NCBI GenBank assembly: GCA_013365365.1
Contig: JABVXU010000003.1
Coordinates: 310,001-374,000 of the forward strand
Origin: Cruorifilaria tuberocauda
Lineage: Eukaryota; Nematoda; Chromadorea; Rhabditida; Onchocercidae
Direction: 5' to 3'
DNA length: 64,000 nt
The notes beneath the pieces were generated by a model. That model saw nothing but the letters and a program-made list of their open reading frames with translations. It ran no database searches and was not told where the DNA came from. Made by a program: the position numbers and the translations under genes. How positions within the stretch are numbered: the stretch's first letter is position 1; each line of letters begins with the position of its first letter. Shown one piece after another: positions 1 to 11,201 of the stretch.

Positions 1-787
1 AGAGGAGAGGAATTAAATGATTGTAGGATTTCATGTTAGCAGTAAGAGTGATGAGGAGGGACTTCGAGTGGATTAAGCTTGATTTGATTATTTATTTAAT
101 CAGTGTGGGAAGGGAACCTTGAGGTGCCTCATTTCACTTGAAACGAAAAATCTTCTCCCACTAAGTCATTTCCACTTTGATTACGAGGAAATGAAGGCCT
201 GTCGCTCTAAGCTCTTTTGAATTAATTTCAACGTTTTCAAGCCCGAGTAATCATCATTAAGGCCCGGACCATTCAGTAATCAATGTAGCTATCGTCTTAT
301 CACATTGTTAATATTGATCTCTTTTACTTCAAAATATTTTGTTCTTAAAATAGAATGATTTATAAATCTGCATTGTTGAAAAATAGCCTGTTAACAATCG
401 CCAAATTCCTACTGTATAAAACAAAACTTCGAATATTTTAGGATAACTCAATCTCGGAAGGTCTCCACTTCGATCTCATTATACATTAGAATTTAATTAT
501 AAGTAGCCTTTTTGAACTGTGAAAATATCCTTTGAAATCAACAACAGCAATTTCCGAATACTGAAGTTTTGAAATTTCAAATTGTCTTTTGCAAGATCAT
601 TCAATTGAAATTATAACCTGTATCATATAATGATCAGTATAATGAGTAACCAACATTCTTTAGCCAATCGAAAGCGATATTACATATTATTAAATTTAAA
701 ATCTCCGTTTTATCAGTTTATAATTCCAAATGTTATTTGCTTTAAACTAATAAGTTTTATGAAAAATGCTTTCAACTTCAATTACTT
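1..787. other. Left edge, nothing supported
   Basis: AT-rich sequence without a supported open frame, RNA gene or repeat. If the 788-991 exon is a true terminal exon, this would hold the 3' UTR of that minus-strand gene. Confidence 0.5.
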
Positions 788-991
788 CTAATTTTCATAA
801 ATTCCATTCAACCTATGTTTATTTAATCTAGCTGCAAAATCACTGAGTATAACTTTTGTTGCACCAAAGCCGCCATAATGTTGAGAAGCCATTTCACAGG
901 CATCCTCAAATTTTAGCATATCGCAAATTACATCGAGCGGAAGTATAAAAGCATTGAAATGCCCTCTCATTCTCCGCTTCCCCAAAGCAAG
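788..991 (-). CDS. Probable terminal exon of an unidentified minus-strand gene
   Basis: An open frame on the minus strand runs from 991 down to a TAG at 788-790 (67 codons plus stop). It begins directly after an acceptor-like aaaaaacag (minus strand), in phase 0. The product is mixed in composition and protein-like rather than low-complexity, with two cysteines eight residues apart (CDMLKFEDAC) and a QHYGGFGATKV stretch. A GKRR tetrapeptide near its start resembles an amidation and dibasic cleavage site of a peptide precursor, but that is only a resemblance. The upstream exons should lie at higher coordinates; I could not identify them. It could also be a single exon of a decayed gene or a chance frame. 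I do not recognise the family. Confidence 0.35.
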   Translation of the reverse strand, partial: LALGKRRMRGHFNAFILPLDVICDMLKFEDACEMASQHYGGFGATKVILSDFAARLNKHRLNGIYEN

Positions 992-3900
992 CTGTTTTTT
1001 AGCATGTATAATTTGCTTATAAAATTTTCAGTCCTCTGGTCCACCCATCCGTCATCCCAATAAAAATATGTGTGTTTGTCTGTCTGTTCATATGTCTGCT
1101 CGTCTGTTCAGGTTAAAAAAGATTCACTTTGATGTGACCGCCACCTGTGCTAAGCTGTATTGTGTGTACACTTCTTCGCACTTCTCCGCCTGGAAGCCAA
1201 GCCGATTCTCCTAGCTTAGCTTCTTTTTGGAGTATTTCCTGATCGGATAACCCAACTCGAAATAATTTCTGACGGGAATAATAAAAAGTACCATTTTAAA
1301 CTTCTTTCAATCATCGATTTGATTTTTTCCAAGCTGAATTTTTTTTGAATAAATCATCCAGGCTTTAAAAATATTGCAGATCTCGCTTGTAATTATTTCA
1401 CTTATGAAAGAAATAAATGGAAAAAAATGGTAAGCGCTAGACTGCCATACTTCTTAATTTCGTCGAAATACTTTTCAGTAAGAAAAATCTATTTGTTTGA
1501 CGAGAATTACGTAAAAAGGGAAATTTGCTTAAATTTGTAATATATTTACATTGGATAAAATTTTACAACAAAGATTGAACAAATTAATAAATGAGTAATT
1601 ATATTTCTATTTTGAAGCTATTTTATTTCATTCTTGCATTTCGCCATTGAAAATGAGCTAAAAGATGATTTAGAGAAATGATTTGTCTTGCAAAAATCCG
1701 TTTAAACTTTAGATTTTATCAGCGTTTAACGATGATAAGTACTTATCAGTGATTTGCATCAGCCTTTCAAACCAGTTAATGAAATGATAAACTATTCTTA
1801 GGAAATTATTTTAGGTTGCCATCAATGTAGAATATTGTTTGTTAAAGAATGATATATTTGAGATGATAAGCATTATTTTCATATTTAATTTTCATATTTT
1901 TATTATTTTCATATTTATTTGAATTCACTCTTCTAAGCAGCAATTCATTATGACGATGTGATATTGATTGAAAGTTGGTTTAAGAAAAAAATGATACTTA
2001 AATCTTAACTAGTCAGGTATTCTAAAATAAAATCTTGCCAAGATCATTTTATCAAGTGTTGAGATAAATCTTTTCACAGAACTTAATACTCAGCATCTCT
2101 ATAATTATATTCTAACTGATCCATTCTTCTTATAACATTTTCCGAAGACGAATCTTTATTTGAATAAAGATTACTTTGATAGTTTTTGTTTGATAACCAA
2201 AAATTTCAGTTTCCTGGAAACCAACCGAGCAACCATTTCAAACGATTAAATTCGATCTTCTGGTGTTCTTCTATGAAGCAATTTTTCATTTGAATTCTAA
2301 TTTTAAAAAAAAAATGGTTGACAGAAGGAAAAAAGTTGATTATATACTATATGCTATATACTTTAATGATTATTTTAGCATTTTATTAGATCTAATTTGA
2401 ATATGCGTTAAAACATATGCACTAGAAGATGTTTTTAGACGTTTCCTTAAGTTTTTTGAAGTGTTAACTCGTGCAGAAAAAGATCGTATTTCCAATGCTG
2501 CTCGATTTGAATTTCTGTCATGGATAATTTGGAATTAAATATTAAGCCAGTAAATATCAAGAAGATTTCAAGTCCTTCAAATTAGATGTATAATGCGAAT
2601 GAATTTATATGGCAATATGTATTTGTCCATCAGAATATTATATCAATTTCAATGAATGAATATATCTTACAAACATATATACTTATTTCTATCCAAAATT
2701 TCTAAGGACTTCTTTTCTCCACTTTGAACTTCATATCCTTAATTAAAAGTCTAATCCAAATTTTGTAATTGAAAATAGGATAACCCAAACTTGTTCAGAT
2801 GTACTCACAAGAATTAAATATTTGACCTAAAAAGAAATGTTAGAGTAAAGCTTATAAAACTAAAGGATGTATCCAATTTCGATACACTTTATACCTCCAA
2901 TCCGGTTACCTCAAATAGCAAGAACTATGCGTAGCAGTTAATTTCATTGAATACATATACATTTTGAGAAATCAGTTCGTCGTGTCTGTTTCATTTCAAC
3001 TTCATTACTTCGATTCATTGCTCTCTCTTCTTTCCTTTTTCTTTTCACATAATGAATATCTTTCATCTGCAATATTTCATCCGAAAATTCCTTATTTTAT
3101 CATTGATTTCAATTAATGAAAGCTAATGTACAAAATGCGTTAATCGACTTTTAAGTCTTTTATAAGCAAAATTTCCAGCGCTTTTCAGTCATTTATTAAT
3201 TTTTAACAGATTTGTAGTATTAGCATAAAGTTTAGTATTTTTCTTAATTTTAAATTGTAAGAAATATGAATATTGTAAAATAGTTTGACTTAACATTTAC
3301 TTTACTATTCATATTTTTTATGAGAACTTTTTGAGAATTTTTCTAGGACTACTTTGAAATTTATACCTCCACTTCAATACATTTTTAACAATTTATGATA
3401 AATTAATCGTAACCTTTTCCCATTAAAAGTTTCGTGTTTTTTTTTTCGTTAACATTTATCAAATAAAGTATATTTCTGATAATACCGCTTCGTGTCGGCT
3501 TAATCCAAAAGCAACGTATCTTAGAATGATTTTCCTTTTTTCTAAATCTCAAATATGATGAGAGAATCGTTTTGCCTACTATTTATCCACTTACGCAAAA
3601 GTGATATCTAAAAATAGTATCTTTGTGAACTTAGCCCATAATTCTGGAAAGGATAAAATGACTTTAAAAAATCACTTCTTTCAAGAATATCGCATCCATT
3701 TTTCTTCTATTATATAATTACCAAATTTTCTACTAGAAAGGAGTTATGTTTAAAAATCTGTATACAAAGTGGTGTCAGTCATTTCAGTCTTATCCAAGCA
3801 TTTTTAGAGCAATTACAGGATAAACTTTTCTTCTTAGGTAAGTCCTTATCCTTTTTGTATGATAGACAAGTAAGTATTTGCTGTAAGTAATCAAATGGAT

Positions 3901-4460
3901 AATGAACGCAATTTCGTTGCTATTCACTTAATTATTCACAAAGAAAGTTCGCACTGATCAATTTTTAACCTACTTATGAGGAAAATAGCTCAAAGAAGCA
4001 AAAAAGGACTCATCGTATTAAGTGGAAGACTTACGAATTCCAGACACCTCTATAGTTTGTAGAGACAGCAATTGGTGATTGCTTTCCTCGACTAAATTGC
4101 ATTATCTTAATTGACTCCGTATTAATTACATTCAGAAATTCTCTTCTTGATATATGCATATATATACATATGCACTCATTCATTCCTTATTTTTCTTTCT
4201 AACTTCTCGAGTGACCTCAATCAACGATTTTCAAATTATCCGTAGAAAGTACTGATATACTTAAGCTTTCTTCCATTTACATTGCTTTTACTGAAAATGT
4301 CATCAAACTACCATATTTAATTCATTCGTAATGCTATGTTTGTAATAACAATGAAGGTTTTTAAAGATTTAGCTGGTTTTAGGATCTGATCGATAGTTTT
4401 TTTTGTCGGCCAAATTATCGTCAAGGAAAGCTTTCCTTCTATAAGTTGTAGTATTAACAA
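992..4460. other. Non-coding 5' flank, no supported gene
   Basis: AT-rich DNA with no open frame I can support. The block at about 1025-1230 is GC-richer and contains a TCTG-type run (about 1077-1112) followed by a CACCTG E-box-like site near 1142; it may be regulatory. At about 1875-1920 there is a short imperfect repeat of an atttTCATATTT-like unit. Nothing else stands out. Confidence 0.5.
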
Positions 4461-4940
4461 TTGCTTGGAGCCATTTTCTTGAGTCTTATTAGTCCATTAC
4501 TTTCAATGTATTTTGTTAATATTCAAGGACGTCCAAAAAAATATCAAAAAGAAACATTTAATTTAATAGAAATCAGACATTTAATTAATAATAGTACAAG
4601 TCGAATAGTTTTATTTTTAATATTTTTAACCTTTTTTGTTTTCACTTTTATTATAATTAACTGCTCGCTATTGAATGACAACACACAATTCTTTTTAGGG
4701 AAACTATATTTAAATCACAAAAACATTTCACTTTTTTTGCAAATGAGAAAAGAAAATAAAGCTGTTGAAATATGCTGGAATAATTGGAACTTTTTTAATT
4801 TAATAATTGGAGACCCTACTTCGTTCTTGTTTTTTTCCTATTTGCTATTCACTCCCATCGCTATACGACTTTCAACTGCACAAACTTTTAAAGATCATTA
4901 TAGCTTTAGCCTAATTACTTGCTTAGCCCGAATGAAATAG
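4461..4940 (+). CDS. Unexplained 159-codon open frame, membrane-protein-like
   Basis: This is one of the two longest uninterrupted frames in the window (159 codons, TAG at 4938-4940). A stop precedes it at 4455-4457 and the frame opens with TTG; the first ATG is at 4506. The translation has three hydrophobic stretches (about residues 1-22, 49-72 and 113-135) separated by charged, lysine-rich loops, so a small multi-pass membrane protein is conceivable. In DNA this AT-rich, a frame this long is unlikely by chance. I do not recognise the protein. Options are a fragment of a bacterial (for example Wolbachia-derived) insertion, which is known from filarial genomes; an exon of an unannotated worm gene; or chance. 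No splice sites or companion exons were found. Confidence 0.25.
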   Translation: MLGAIFLSLISPLLSMYFVNIQGRPKKYQKETFNLIEIRHLINNSTSRIVLFLIFLTFFVFTFIIINCSLLNDNTQFFLGKLYLNHKNISLFLQMRKENKAVEICWNNWNFFNLIIGDPTSFLFFSYLLFTPIAIRLSTAQTFKDHYSFSLITCLARMK

Positions 4941-5879
4941 ACAAAGTCAAATGCGTCAGAAATGATTGATAATTCAGATCGTTCAGTGAATCCGATCACT
5001 TTACGCTAAACAGTATGATTCCCATCACTCCCTTTATTTGATGCATAATTATGAAAAATCAACTATTTAGTTTCATTTTTTAATTTATTTTAGAATTCAA
5101 TTCACATACATCATTTCTCCTCAGATATTTAACTTTAATGTCTATATTTCAAAGAATTCTATTGGAGCCAAATATTATATGAAATTGTAAGACGAGTTCA
5201 AAGTTCAGAACTGAATGAAGAATAAATTCTCCGCTTTTGTATCAATAATTTTCGTACTAAGAAGTTAGTAATTGTAAAATTGACTATTTGCTTATCTAAA
5301 AGTTCCTGAAAGATTCACTTTTATAATTAATCATGTAATGAAACATTTATTTCGGTCTTAAATCTTCACTATATAATACTTGATTCAAATTTCTGCACGA
5401 TTTATTATTATTTTCTCATTTTTAAAATTTTTGTTTTCCTAATTCATTATCCTTTACAATCGAGCTAGCAGCTGATGCATTGAAGTAGAAAATGAGAATA
5501 ATTTCTTAATTAGAGAGAGAAAGCATGTAATTAATTTGAAAGCTTCCATTCCTCTTATATATACACTTGCTCGTATTGTATGTTCATGTATGTACACAAG
5601 AAGTGAAATTAATTTCCTAAATCTGAAATTAAAATTTAGAGAAATTAATAAATATTTCTTACCTCATTTTTCAGTAAGAAAAAAAACAAAGCCATTCTCT
5701 ACAAAACTGTTTGCAACACTTCTATCTTTTATCAGTTCCGTTATTGATATAGTATTTCGAAGCGATGAAGTGAAAGGGAAAAATTGCTTGAACTGTTACA
5801 CCTCTCCTATTAACAGATAAGTTTAATAAATTTTCATTTTAATCTGAAGATCGTTATTGCTTAATTATTCTTTAAAACA

Positions 5880-6180
5880 TGCGAATGGAACCCTCCAAGA
5901 AGGAATGTTTCTTGTAAGCAAGCAACATTCGTTCCTTGCAGCTTGCTTCGTTCTACCGTGCCTTAATCCTGCCATGTAGTATCAGGCCGTTAAATTAATC
6001 AATTGAAATACAGCTGGTGAATTCCAAATTGATGTACATGCAACAGCGAGTGTGTGCATGTTGTGCATATGCAAATGCACCACCCCTCTCTCATACGTAC
6101 TCAAATTAATTATCGCTAATTAACAGCCATATCCAGCATTAACTATCTCTGCACTGCAACCGATGGTCCTACGAGAATGC
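5880..6180. promoter_or_regulatory. Candidate distal regulatory element
   Basis: This block is clearly richer in G and C than its surroundings and has no long open frame. It contains an octamer (POU-type) site ATGCAAAT at 6069-6076 and a cluster of TAAT cores at about 6104-6127 that resembles homeodomain binding sites, with more TAAT cores near 5993-6005. It lies about 5 kb upstream of the first zfh-2 start. The enhancer role is inference; cross-species conservation would be the test. Confidence 0.3.
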
Positions 6181-9100
6181 CTCAATTATTTACAATTTTA
6201 ATTTAACTTATTTTATTTATGGTTAAATGATATAAATGGATTCTATATAGGTACTTTGGAAAGACTGATATAAATTGGGTCACGCTATGAAGATGACATT
6301 TTTCGTCTAGTAAATAAAATACGTGTAATCTTAGGAACAAGCAGAATGAGTAGCCAGACAAAGTAATCACCTTTAAGATTTCTAACACAACACGCCTGTT
6401 TGATGATTTCAATTAGCATTGATTGAGCTGTCGGTTGTAATAAAGTGCTTACAAAAACGGAATGTATTCCGGAATTGAAGCATTGCACATTTTTCGATGC
6501 ATATTGTTCCTACCTCGTGATTTCAACATTCTTTGGTCTTTTCTGACAAGGTTATCTTTTGCAAATCAATTTATTAGTGATGAAATAAAAATTAATTTTG
6601 TTCGGAAATTCTTCAGTTAATCTTAGCCTCATAAAATGTGAGCAGTTTGGAATTTTGTGTGCATGATGAGCATATTCTCCTCAAGAAATTATTTCGGTGT
6701 AATGTATTTTAAGAGTAAACCAAGTGGAACTGCACCATTGAATAACTCATTTTTTCAATCGAAATTATAAAAAATACCCAATAAGGCTCAATAAGACCTA
6801 ACTGCTCAACTAAGAAATTGAGAATGCCATGAATTAGCCTTCTAATAACATTAGTTTCAAAGCATTTTTTGAGTTTTTCAGTTCAAGATGTATAATTACT
6901 GCTAATTAACACGTGTCAAACGTGCTCTCATTTATTTGGGACCTTAAATTTGCTATATCCTTCCTAATTTCCCACTTTAACAAGATATAATTTTAAATTT
7001 TGAGTGTTAATAGTGTGAAAATGCATTGAAATGCTATTTCATAAATATTATTATTTAGAGAACATTATTGTTGTTTCCTTTTTGGTCAAAGCGTTTAGCG
7101 TTCGATATTTCTGCGAAAGCATTCACACAAAGTATATTCATTGATTAATTTTTTATTTGACCTCTGACATAATAGTTAGTTCAATATTATATTATTGATT
7201 TTGGCTAAAAATGGAACTGTTCAACTGATATAATCAGAAACAGCAAAGAACACATCTGTTCTAGTATTCCAATTTTTTCGCTAAAATTTGGAAAACTGTA
7301 TATGAAAAGACTATATCGATTCAGACTATTACCATCTTTACTTCTTAATTTAAATGAGTAAAAACAAGTTAAAGATTCTGGGGATGAAATTCATTCGATA
7401 GTCTTCAGGTGTATCCTGTTTATAAAAAGAACGCAAGTGAACACACATACCATAATGAAACATGAAAATCTGCTTTTGTAAATATTTTCAAGAGAGTTAT
7501 ATTCTAGGAATATGTTTTTTCTCGAATTATAGGGAAAATCGAATCAATTCACCTAGATAGAACTGATTGTAACTACTTGATATACGTTTACATATATGAT
7601 AGGCATGCTTCTATGCTGAGATTTGTAAGAATTTTAATTGTCTTTTGTGACATTTCCTCAGTATTACTAGATATTTAATACAAATTTTTTCGAGCAGGAT
7701 GTCTTTACTCATTAAATTCTTGAATGATTTTAAAACTGAAAAACAATGCTGTCACTTGCTTACAAACTTAATGTTAAGTTGCGAGAAATGTGATAACATC
7801 TGTTCGGTATTAATCACTACAAGGGAGTAAGGGGAGGAGAGAAGAAGGTTAGTAATATTGACATAGAATATAAGTTGTTTTTTAAAATTGATTGAATTCT
7901 AAATTTCCTGATATGCCTCAATAGTATCAAAAAAGCATCAAATAGTAAAATGAAATGTTTCAAAAACATCAAAATAACCGGCTCATGTTCTTCCTGGAGA
8001 AAACAGAGGAGTTCTCGAGAATTTAGTTGCTTAAAAGTGCGAATTCACTTAACGTATTGGTAGCTTCACTTTCAGTTTTGTTGCAATTTGCTACGTTTAA
8101 TAGTGGAATAGGCTTGAAAGAAAGATGCAGCCATTTATCATTCTCTCTTATAACTTTGGTATCGCATTATTATTAAATTTCATTTCTACATATTTTTATC
8201 GTGACTGGAGTGAAGCAATCAGTTGATCAAAACTGTTTAGACAGTAAATCGATTCATTTTGTTATACTCGTAATTCATTTTCTGCCTCAGTTGTATAACT
8301 TGCAAAATAAGCTTCCTGAAGATGAAAGAGTACCACTACTGATAGCCAAACAATTTCATTTAACTTGTCTACTAGTTAGATTTCATTCATTCTACTTACT
8401 ATTAGATTCTCGATGGTAAAATTATATTAAATGATGTACTCCGTTATCTGTCATATATTTTTTTTCACTTCAGCTAGATGAATTTTTTTAGCTAAAAAAA
8501 ATTGAATCCATGTGGCATGATGACCCGCTGTTATAATATTTTATGGATGGAGAAATCATAAATTAGGGATATATCTTTTATACATAATCTACGAAAACTT
8601 ATTCTTTATATTTCTAGGAAATATAGACAGTTATAATTATTATTACATTTCATGCCATTTGGCCCATAATATAAAAAAGATGCGATAATAAAAATTTTTC
8701 CTTCTTTGAATATTTATATTTTTTTATTGCACAAAACGGATTGCTAGCTTTGACTGAAGGAGGAGTGGAAAGGGCAGCTGAACGATCATAAAATGTACTG
8801 AAATGCAATATTTTCATTTTCCTATCATTGAACTTTTGTTTTTCTCTGACAAATGGCTAAATGTTAATAAGTTATTTGCGAAAAAGATTTGAATGAGATA
8901 GATTTAAGAAATAAGAATCTTCTAATCTCTCATACTTTCGAGCCTAATATTTTTTAATTGATTATTTTCTTCCAAACAGAGCGAAAGATTTGAAAAAAAC
9001 TTGGAGAAAGAAAAATTTAGATTCACGTTTTTTCGCGATGTAAGATTTGCAAATTTTCCAAATAATGCCAATTTCGATCATAATTATAAGGAGGCATAAA

Positions 9101-9991
9101 ATGGGCGCTGTTAGGTAGCTCTATGCTACAGCAATTATTGTTTTAATCAATGCTAAAGAAAACTAAAGGTGAGGGATTTGAAATGTTAACCTTCTAGCAG
9201 CTCACTATCACTACATAGTAATTATTCATCATCGTAGTCATTTACTGAAGAAGGCACTAAATCAATTTAATTTTCTTATTGCTGAAATTACTGCAACCGT
9301 TATACAGGTAGCAAATTCTCTTTCAAAGACAATTCTATTTTAGGTATGCCCTACTGCTAGCTCTGAAGATATAATAATGAAATTATGAAAAACTGTATAT
9401 CAACCGAAATAGCACATCTTCCTATGATCTTGGGAAATTCATGCATGAAAAGAAGAATATCAATCACTTAATCTATTTTTCAACTGTTGAAAATAATAAA
9501 TTTGTTGTTGTGAACATTTTTAATATTAGTTTTTATCACCATTCAATCTTCACTATTCAGTATTATAATCACGTATCCGGACAAATGTTTTATAAAGGCC
9601 ATAATTCACTGAAAACGAGCATCAGTTAGTTTTACATGACCCTTCTAACATTAATATAGTTTAAAGAAAGCTTTAAAAGTTCACTAATTAAGTGTGTGCT
9701 TATGGCTCTGTCCTATCATATTACTTTTTCAGTTGACCAGGCAATTATTTTAAATTTGTCTGGGTAAACTGAAAATTTATTAGCTCATATTTGAGAAACG
9801 GGAAGAAATTTTTGGCAATTTTACATCCCCAATTTCATTCCTTTCAAATGGCTTACATCGGAGGAGTGCAGCGGAGTGGTAAGCGAGTAAGCTAATTTCT
9901 TCCTGTGTGTGTATATGTATGTGCTCAAATTTGAAAATTGAGAAAATTAGACACATATTCATTAATGTCTGTCTGTTATGCTTATATATAT

Positions 9992-9996
<5 letters not shown>

Positions 9997-10059
<63 letters not shown>
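9997..10059. repeat. (TG)n microsatellite
   Basis: About 31 consecutive TG units, preceded by a short tatatatgtgtatg lead-in. It creates a cysteine/valine open frame with no biological meaning. Confidence 0.95.
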
Positions 10060-10061
<2 letters not shown>

Positions 10062-10183
10062 ATAGTTGTATGGAAAGATTACGGTAATGTGCTATTAGAG
10101 CCTAATAAAGATAAGGGAAGAAAGGAGAAGGCGAGGTGGAAGCTGGCAAGACTAAAGTAAGACGCGGTGAGAAGCGTAGTTTG

Positions 10184-10573
10184 TTAAGTTTGATTGGTGG
10201 TAAAATAGAGAAATAGAAAGAGGAAAAAGTATTTTAGATCCATTGAAAAATTTTTGCAATAATCGGTTTGGAAGCTTTTAACTAAAAAGGGAGAAAAGGA
10301 GGGCCGCTGAAGCCGAAGCCTAAACAAGCCGTTTGAAATAATTATGGTGACTGCTTCGCTTGATTGCAATTTAGGCCAAATTTGCCTTCTCTTAACAAAT
10401 ATAAACTCATTCAGGGTCCATGCTGTTCTATTCAGCCAAATTTCAGGATGCTCTAACTGGACTTCCGGATCGAGTAGGTATAGGTGTGCTAGATCTATAA
10501 CCATGATATTATCTACAAGGGAGACATGAATGATAGAAAGCTTTTTCACCATAGGCACCTTCAACCTTGCCAA
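10184..10573 (-). other. Open frame of unknown status, minus strand
   Basis: A 129-codon minus-strand frame in a locally GC-richer segment. The part from its first ATG (minus strand, near 10550) has a balanced, protein-like composition with the stretch LDPEVQLEHPEIWLNRTAW; the distal part becomes F/L-rich. No domain is recognised and no companion exons were found. It could be a decayed element or exon, or conserved non-coding DNA that happens to stay open. Confidence 0.15.
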
Positions 10574-11059
10574 TATCCGGTAATTTTGAAAATCTTAGAG
10601 GGATTAGTGGTGCATGAATAAGATCAAAGCCATTTCGGTAATTATTTTATTACACGTAGTTTAGCTGCTAACTAATGTAGCATTGGGCCGATTAACCACA
10701 ACTTCTAAATTTCTAGCTCAGTTGATAATTTTAGTTTTTATTGAGTGCAATCAGCGAGTAGAAATTCAATTCACTTCTTCACCTCCATTTTATTCACTCC
10801 TCGTACTTCTCACATACTTTAGAAAGACTTTGCGATACTATTGTTGTTATTTTGAATAATATGTTGAAAATAGAATAATCTCGATGATTTCAGTGATGGT
10901 TGATTTTGATCAAACATATTGCTTCATTTGTAACATGTCAACTTTTTCGATCTGTTATAATTATATCAAAGCAATGATGATTTTCATCTGAATACACTTC
11001 TGCTTCTCTTTCAATCCCAAATATAGAAAATATGCAGATTAAAAAATTACTTTTTTTAG

Positions 11060-11201
11060 TGTAAATTATATGAGGTCAAACTCGGTGCCGTATTCTAACA
11101 GTACCGATTACAGCATCATTGATAGCAACAAAAGCGAAACAACGGCAGTAAATGACGTAAATTTCGACCATACTTTTAATCCGGCATGTAATTTTCTGTC
11201 G
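11060..11201 (+). CDS. zfh-2: Candidate distal first exon (isoform with start at 11070)
   Basis: A T-rich acceptor (tttttttag) ends at 11059. Ten bases later an ATG opens a 44-codon frame that runs to a gtgaaa donor after 11201, ending in phase 0. The peptide is polar and rich in Ser/Asn/Thr. An acceptor immediately before the ATG with no visible upstream exon fits spliced-leader trans-splicing, as is common in nematodes. The phase joins exactly to 13431-13555 (phase 0) and on to 13885-13940 and 15534. It could instead be the first exon of an unrelated gene; the polar N-terminus with NST and NKS sites would also suit a receptor. Confidence 0.4.

Larger units (their letters stand above)
4941..11059. 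other. Non-coding 5' flank of zfh-2 with candidate regulatory blocks
   Basis: This stretch is mostly AT-rich and featureless. It contains a GC-richer block at about 5880-6180 (listed separately), a (TG)n microsatellite at 9997-10059 and a 129-codon minus-strand open frame at 10184-10573 that I cannot assign. The open frame at 5536-5820 starts with TTG and has no recognisable product. No gene is supported here. Confidence 0.5.

Noticed and set aside
9978..10160. Cys/Val repeat protein
   Set aside because: Direct translation of the (TG)n microsatellite.
10700..10780. tRNA-like tagctcagttgat (A-box resemblance)
   Set aside because: No matching B box, acceptor stem or anticodon arm could be drawn.
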